Assembly: GCA_964549445.1 (NCBI GenBank)
Contig: CAZJVS010000001.1
Coordinates: 156,718 to 220,717, forward strand
Direction: 5' to 3'
Source: SpSt-539 sp964549445
GTDB lineage: Bacteria > Planctomycetota > Phycisphaerae > UBA1845 > UTPLA1
DNA: 64,000 bases
Within the stretch, counting starts at the first letter, position 1; every line of letters starts with the position of its first letter. This document shows, piece after piece, positions 61,359 to 64,000 of the stretch. The notes under the pieces were generated by a model. It was not told where the DNA came from. It saw nothing but the letters and a program-made list of their open reading frames with translations, and did not search any database. A program made the translations under genes and the position numbers.

Positions 61359-62234
61359 GTGAACGCAAGTTCCCGCGACAACCTGCACGCCGCGCTAAGC
61401 CAGTCTCCACTGGCCGCGCACGCGGACCAAATGGTCTCGCTCGCGCTTCCCTCGATCAGAATTCGAACGCAACGCGCGTTAGTTGGACCGGGTGAATCGC
61501 GTTTTGGAGGCGACCCCGATCTTCCCGATGACCTTGAATGGCCAACCCGCGATGGCGAACCGATGCATCTCCTCGCCCAACTCAATTTTTCAGAAATTCT
61601 ACCGAACCAATCCGATCGGCCACTGCCAAAATCGGGCTCGCTTTGCTTCTTCTATCACGATCCCGAAGGCGGCGTTTGGGGCTTCGACCCGAAGGACCGA
61701 GCGGGCTGGAGTATCGTACACTTCGAGTCTGATCTTCGACTTCGCCGTCGCGCAACTCCCGCACAAATCAGTCCCTTTCCGGAATGCAGACTTGCCTTTG
61801 AAGTTGAGTGGATGCTGCCTGACTTGCAATCGCTCGATTTTCCGGACGACCTGCGGACGTACTTGAAATCCGACGAAGTGCGATTCGATCAATTTGTGGA
61901 TTGGTGTGACAAGATGGACTTTGCCATCAATCAGCACCGCATGCTTGGCTATTCGCAACCCAATCAAGAAGGCGATATGCGGCTGGAGTGCCAGCTTGTG
62001 TCAAATGGACTCTACTGCGGGGACGGCTCGGGCTACATTGACCCTCGCGCTGATGCATTGGCCGCCGGAGCATCCGACTGGCGTCTGCTCTTGCAGATTG
62101 ACACCGACGACACCGAGGGCTCCGGACCGGGCTGGGGCTGGGTCGACTGCGGCCGCTTGTATCTTATGATTCGCAACGAGGATCTGCGTGCGCAAACATT
62201 TGATCGGTCTTGGCTGATCCTACAGTGTTACTAG
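61359..62234 (+). CDS. DUF1963 (YwqG-like) protein between riboswitch and thiC
   Basis: 291 residues from GTG 61359. DUF1963 features: 'SRFGGDPDLPDDLEWPTRDG', 'HLLAQLNFSEI', 'GSLCFFYHDPEGGVWGFDP', 'MLGYSQPNQEGDMRLECQL' and 'WRLLLQIDTDD', ending in 'GRLYLMIRNEDL'. The function of this family is unknown. Its base composition is visibly more AT-rich than its neighbours, which suggests later acquisition. It lies in the transcript controlled by the TPP riboswitch and 13 bp before thiC. Confidence 0.92.
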   Translation: MNASSRDNLHAALSQSPLAAHADQMVSLALPSIRIRTQRALVGPGESRFGGDPDLPDDLEWPTRDGEPMHLLAQLNFSEILPNQSDRPLPKSGSLCFFYHDPEGGVWGFDPKDRAGWSIVHFESDLRLRRRATPAQISPFPECRLAFEVEWMLPDLQSLDFPDDLRTYLKSDEVRFDQFVDWCDKMDFAINQHRMLGYSQPNQEGDMRLECQLVSNGLYCGDGSGYIDPRADALAAGASDWRLLLQIDTDDTEGSGPGWGWVDCGRLYLMIRNEDLRAQTFDRSWLILQCY

Positions 62235-62247
62235 TTCGAGGTGCTCC

Positions 62248-63906
62248 ATGACCCAACTCGACTCCGCCCGCAAGGGCATCATCACCCCCGAAGTGGCCCG
62301 CGTCGCACAGCGCGAATGCGTCACGCCCGAGTTCATCCGCGACGAAGTCGCCCGCGGCCGGCTCGTCATTCCCGCCAACGTCCGCCATCTGGCGGGAAGC
62401 GGCGGCAAGCCGATCGCGGCCGGCGACAACGGCCGCGCCTTCCGCCCCAATCCGCAATCCGCAATCTGCAATCCGCAATCGCCAACCGGCCACCCCGGCC
62501 ATCGCGCCGACGCCGCCTTCTGGGCCAACCAGACTGTGACGCAGCGCTGGCAGGAAATCAGCAACCCCGACTATTGCCGCGGCGAGCGAGCCCCCAAGCG
62601 GCTCGACCCCATGGGCATCGGTCGCATGATCACCACCAAGATCAACGCCAACATCGGCGCATCGCCCGTCACGAGTGACACGAAGCTCGAAGTCGAAAAG
62701 CTCAACTGGGCCCAGAAGTACGGCGCCGACACACTCATGGACCTCTCCACCGGCGGCAACCTCGTCGAGTGCCGCCAGGCCATCATCGATCACAGCACCA
62801 TCCCCATCGGCACCGTCCCGATCTACAGCATGATCCTCGGCCGCAGCATCGAAGAGCTGACCTACGACATGATCCTCAAGGAAGTCGAGCGTCAGGCCCA
62901 GCAGGGCGTCGACTATTTCACCATCCACGCCGGCGTCCGCCTTGCGAACCTGCACCTGATCAAGAAGCGCATCACCGGCCTCGTCTCGCGCGGCGGCTCG
63001 CTGCTCGCAAAGTGGATGATCCACCACAACAAAGAAAACCCGATGTACGTCATCTTCGACGAGATTAGCGCCATCATGCGCCAGTACGACGTCACCTACT
63101 CGCTCGGCGACGGCGTCCGCCCCGGCTGCCTGGCCGACGCCGGCGACGCCGCCCAGATCGCCGAACTCGAAACCCTCGGCGAGCTGACCCATCGCGCCCG
63201 CGCGGCCGGCGTGCAGGTCATGGTTGAAGGCCCCGGCCACGTCCCGCTGCACGAAATCGCCTGGAACATGCAGGTTGAGCAGCGCATCTGCGACGACGCC
63301 CCCTTCTACGTGCTCGGCCCGCTCGTGACCGACGTCTTCCCCGGCTACGACCACATCACGAGCTGCATCGGCGCGACCGAGGCCGCCCGCGCCGGCGCGG
63401 CCATGCTCTGTTACGTCACGCCCAAGGAACACGTCGGCCTGCCCAAGGCCGACGACGTGAAGGCCGGCTGCATCGCCTACAAAATCGCGGCTCACGCCGG
63501 TGACATCGCGCGCGGCATTCGTGCCGCTCGGCAGTGGGACGATGATCTGTCAAAAGCCCGCGCTGCGCTGAATTGGCCGAAGCATTTCGAGCTGGCCTTC
63601 GACGGCGAAACGGCGCGCGCCCTGCACGACGAGGACCTGGAGGTCGACACCGATTTCTGCGCGATGTGCGGCCACGATTGGTGCAGCGTGCGCATCAGCA
63701 AGGAGATCACCGAGTGGGCCAGCGGCAAGGCCGAGGGTTATGTGCCGCTGAAGGTGGCACAAAAGTCGCCGGGAATGACGGATGAAGGCCGCAAGCTGCT
63801 CGAATCCCGCGGCGTGAAGCATGCGTGCCACAGCGACAACGTCGCCGATCCGGACGCGGCCCGGCGCGTGCAGGCGGAGTACACGGGTCCGGGGGTGAAT
63901 CGGTGA
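62248..63906 (+). CDS. thiC: Phosphomethylpyrimidine synthase
   Basis: 552 residues. Radical-SAM enzyme converting aminoimidazole ribotide to HMP phosphate in thiamin synthesis. Conserved blocks: 'MITTKINANIGASPVTSD', 'DLSTGGNL', 'MVEGPGHVPLHEIAWNMQ', 'YDHITSCIGA', and the 4Fe-4S cluster cysteines 'CAMCGHDWC' near the C-terminus. GAGG lies six bases before the ATG. Residues 68-78 ('NPQSAICNPQS') come from a 7-bp tandem repeat inserted in an N-terminal loop. Confidence 0.97.
   Translation: MTQLDSARKGIITPEVARVAQRECVTPEFIRDEVARGRLVIPANVRHLAGSGGKPIAAGDNGRAFRPNPQSAICNPQSPTGHPGHRADAAFWANQTVTQRWQEISNPDYCRGERAPKRLDPMGIGRMITTKINANIGASPVTSDTKLEVEKLNWAQKYGADTLMDLSTGGNLVECRQAIIDHSTIPIGTVPIYSMILGRSIEELTYDMILKEVERQAQQGVDYFTIHAGVRLANLHLIKKRITGLVSRGGSLLAKWMIHHNKENPMYVIFDEISAIMRQYDVTYSLGDGVRPGCLADAGDAAQIAELETLGELTHRARAAGVQVMVEGPGHVPLHEIAWNMQVEQRICDDAPFYVLGPLVTDVFPGYDHITSCIGATEAARAGAAMLCYVTPKEHVGLPKADDVKAGCIAYKIAAHAGDIARGIRAARQWDDDLSKARAALNWPKHFELAFDGETARALHDEDLEVDTDFCAMCGHDWCSVRISKEITEWASGKAEGYVPLKVAQKSPGMTDEGRKLLESRGVKHACHSDNVADPDAARRVQAEYTGPGVNR
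62449..62480 (+). repeat. 7-bp tandem repeat inside thiC
   Basis: About 4.6 copies of AATCCGC (one copy AATCTGC). Since 7 is not a multiple of 3, translation gives a seven-residue period, NPQSAIC/NPQS. It falls in a probable surface loop of ThiC. Confidence 0.88.
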
Positions 63907-64000
63907 ATTCGAAAACAAGGCCGAAGACTCGTCGCGCTCCGGCAAATACGGATGGCAGTCGGGCGCGGGCACGGAAAGGCCCAGCACGAATGGGCACGTT
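63903..64000 (+). CDS. Possible start of the next gene, cut by window edge
   Basis: A GTG at 63903 overlaps the thiC stop (GTGA) and stays open to the window end, giving a basic start 'VNSKTRPKTRRAPANTDGSR'. The overlap style matches other genes here. There are too few codons to identify it. Confidence 0.35.
   Translation, partial: MNSKTRPKTRRAPANTDGSRARARKGPARMGT

Noticed and set aside
62164..63495. Minus-strand frame of 443 codons over thiC
   Set aside because: Antisense to thiC, whose conserved blocks and cluster cysteines are certain.

Overview
The window is high-GC (roughly two thirds G+C by eye) chromosomal DNA with short intergenic spaces and long co-directional gene runs with ATGA/GTGA stop-start overlaps. 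Gene content points to a Planctomycetota bacterium, probably Phycisphaerae-like and seen as a draft or metagenome assembly. The pointers are a Tricorn-type protease, a HYExAFE-family protein, a PEP-CTERM protein, a long divergent RNase HII-like protein, GYF/GTPase and prokaryotic-RING proteins, and a MoxR/DUF58/vWA cluster. There is one 100-N scaffold gap (18203-18302). No tRNA, rRNA, CRISPR array or recognisable IS element was seen.

Layout. 1-2928: left-truncated Tricorn-like protease (-). 3025-10594: nine-gene cbb3 cytochrome oxidase operon (-) with ccoN, ccoO, a split-off dihaem cytochrome c, two small membrane proteins, a copper P-type ATPase, a SafE-like protein and a DUF4405 protein. 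10765-12396: MFS exporter with an ABM-like tail. 12555-17782: exported coiled-coil protein, ahcY and two hypothetical proteins. 17783-21220: accessory-looking region with the gap, AT-rich palindromes (TTCTATAAT half-sites), a winged-helix regulator and a small operon of three tiny exported/membrane proteins plus a HYExAFE protein. 21221-25249: hisS, rsmD, a CCA-adding/poly(A) polymerase-family enzyme and a methyltransferase. 25406-31694: SpoIIE-type phosphatase sensor, DUF1579 lipoprotein with a strong terminator, hutU, a SelW-like selenoprotein with in-frame UGA, and UDP-glucose dehydrogenase. 31701-44567: giant AsmA-like protein, trpS, PEP-CTERM protein, AraC regulator, DUF962 protein, RNase HII-like protein, zinc-ribbon membrane protein, PAP2 lipoprotein and zinc alcohol dehydrogenase. 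44746-57904: one 13-kb nine-gene operon (Prok-RING/PDZ protein, GYF-GTPase, GAP1-like protein, small membrane proteins, MoxR, DUF58, two vWA proteins). 57950-64000: DinB-like protein, membrane protein, MddA-like methyltransferase, seven-repeat FG-GAP protein, TPP riboswitch, DUF1963 protein, thiC and perhaps the start of one more gene.

Two observations stand out. First, the SelW-like gene (30021-30263) is split by an in-frame TGA exactly at the second position of its CxxU redox motif, and a compact hairpin with the loop GGUCU lies 15-33 nt downstream, as expected of a bacterial SECIS element. Second, the 44746-57904 operon joins a membrane-anchored GTPase, a GAP1-like partner, a RING-PDZ protein and a MoxR-vWA chaperone set, so it resembles the NTP-dependent threshold/conflict systems described in multicellular bacteria but has no obvious toxic effector. 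Other notable points are a lower-GC DUF1963 gene between the TPP riboswitch and thiC, a 7-bp tandem repeat translated inside thiC, and an exact 55-bp duplication on both sides of the N gap that suggests a k-mer assembly artefact.
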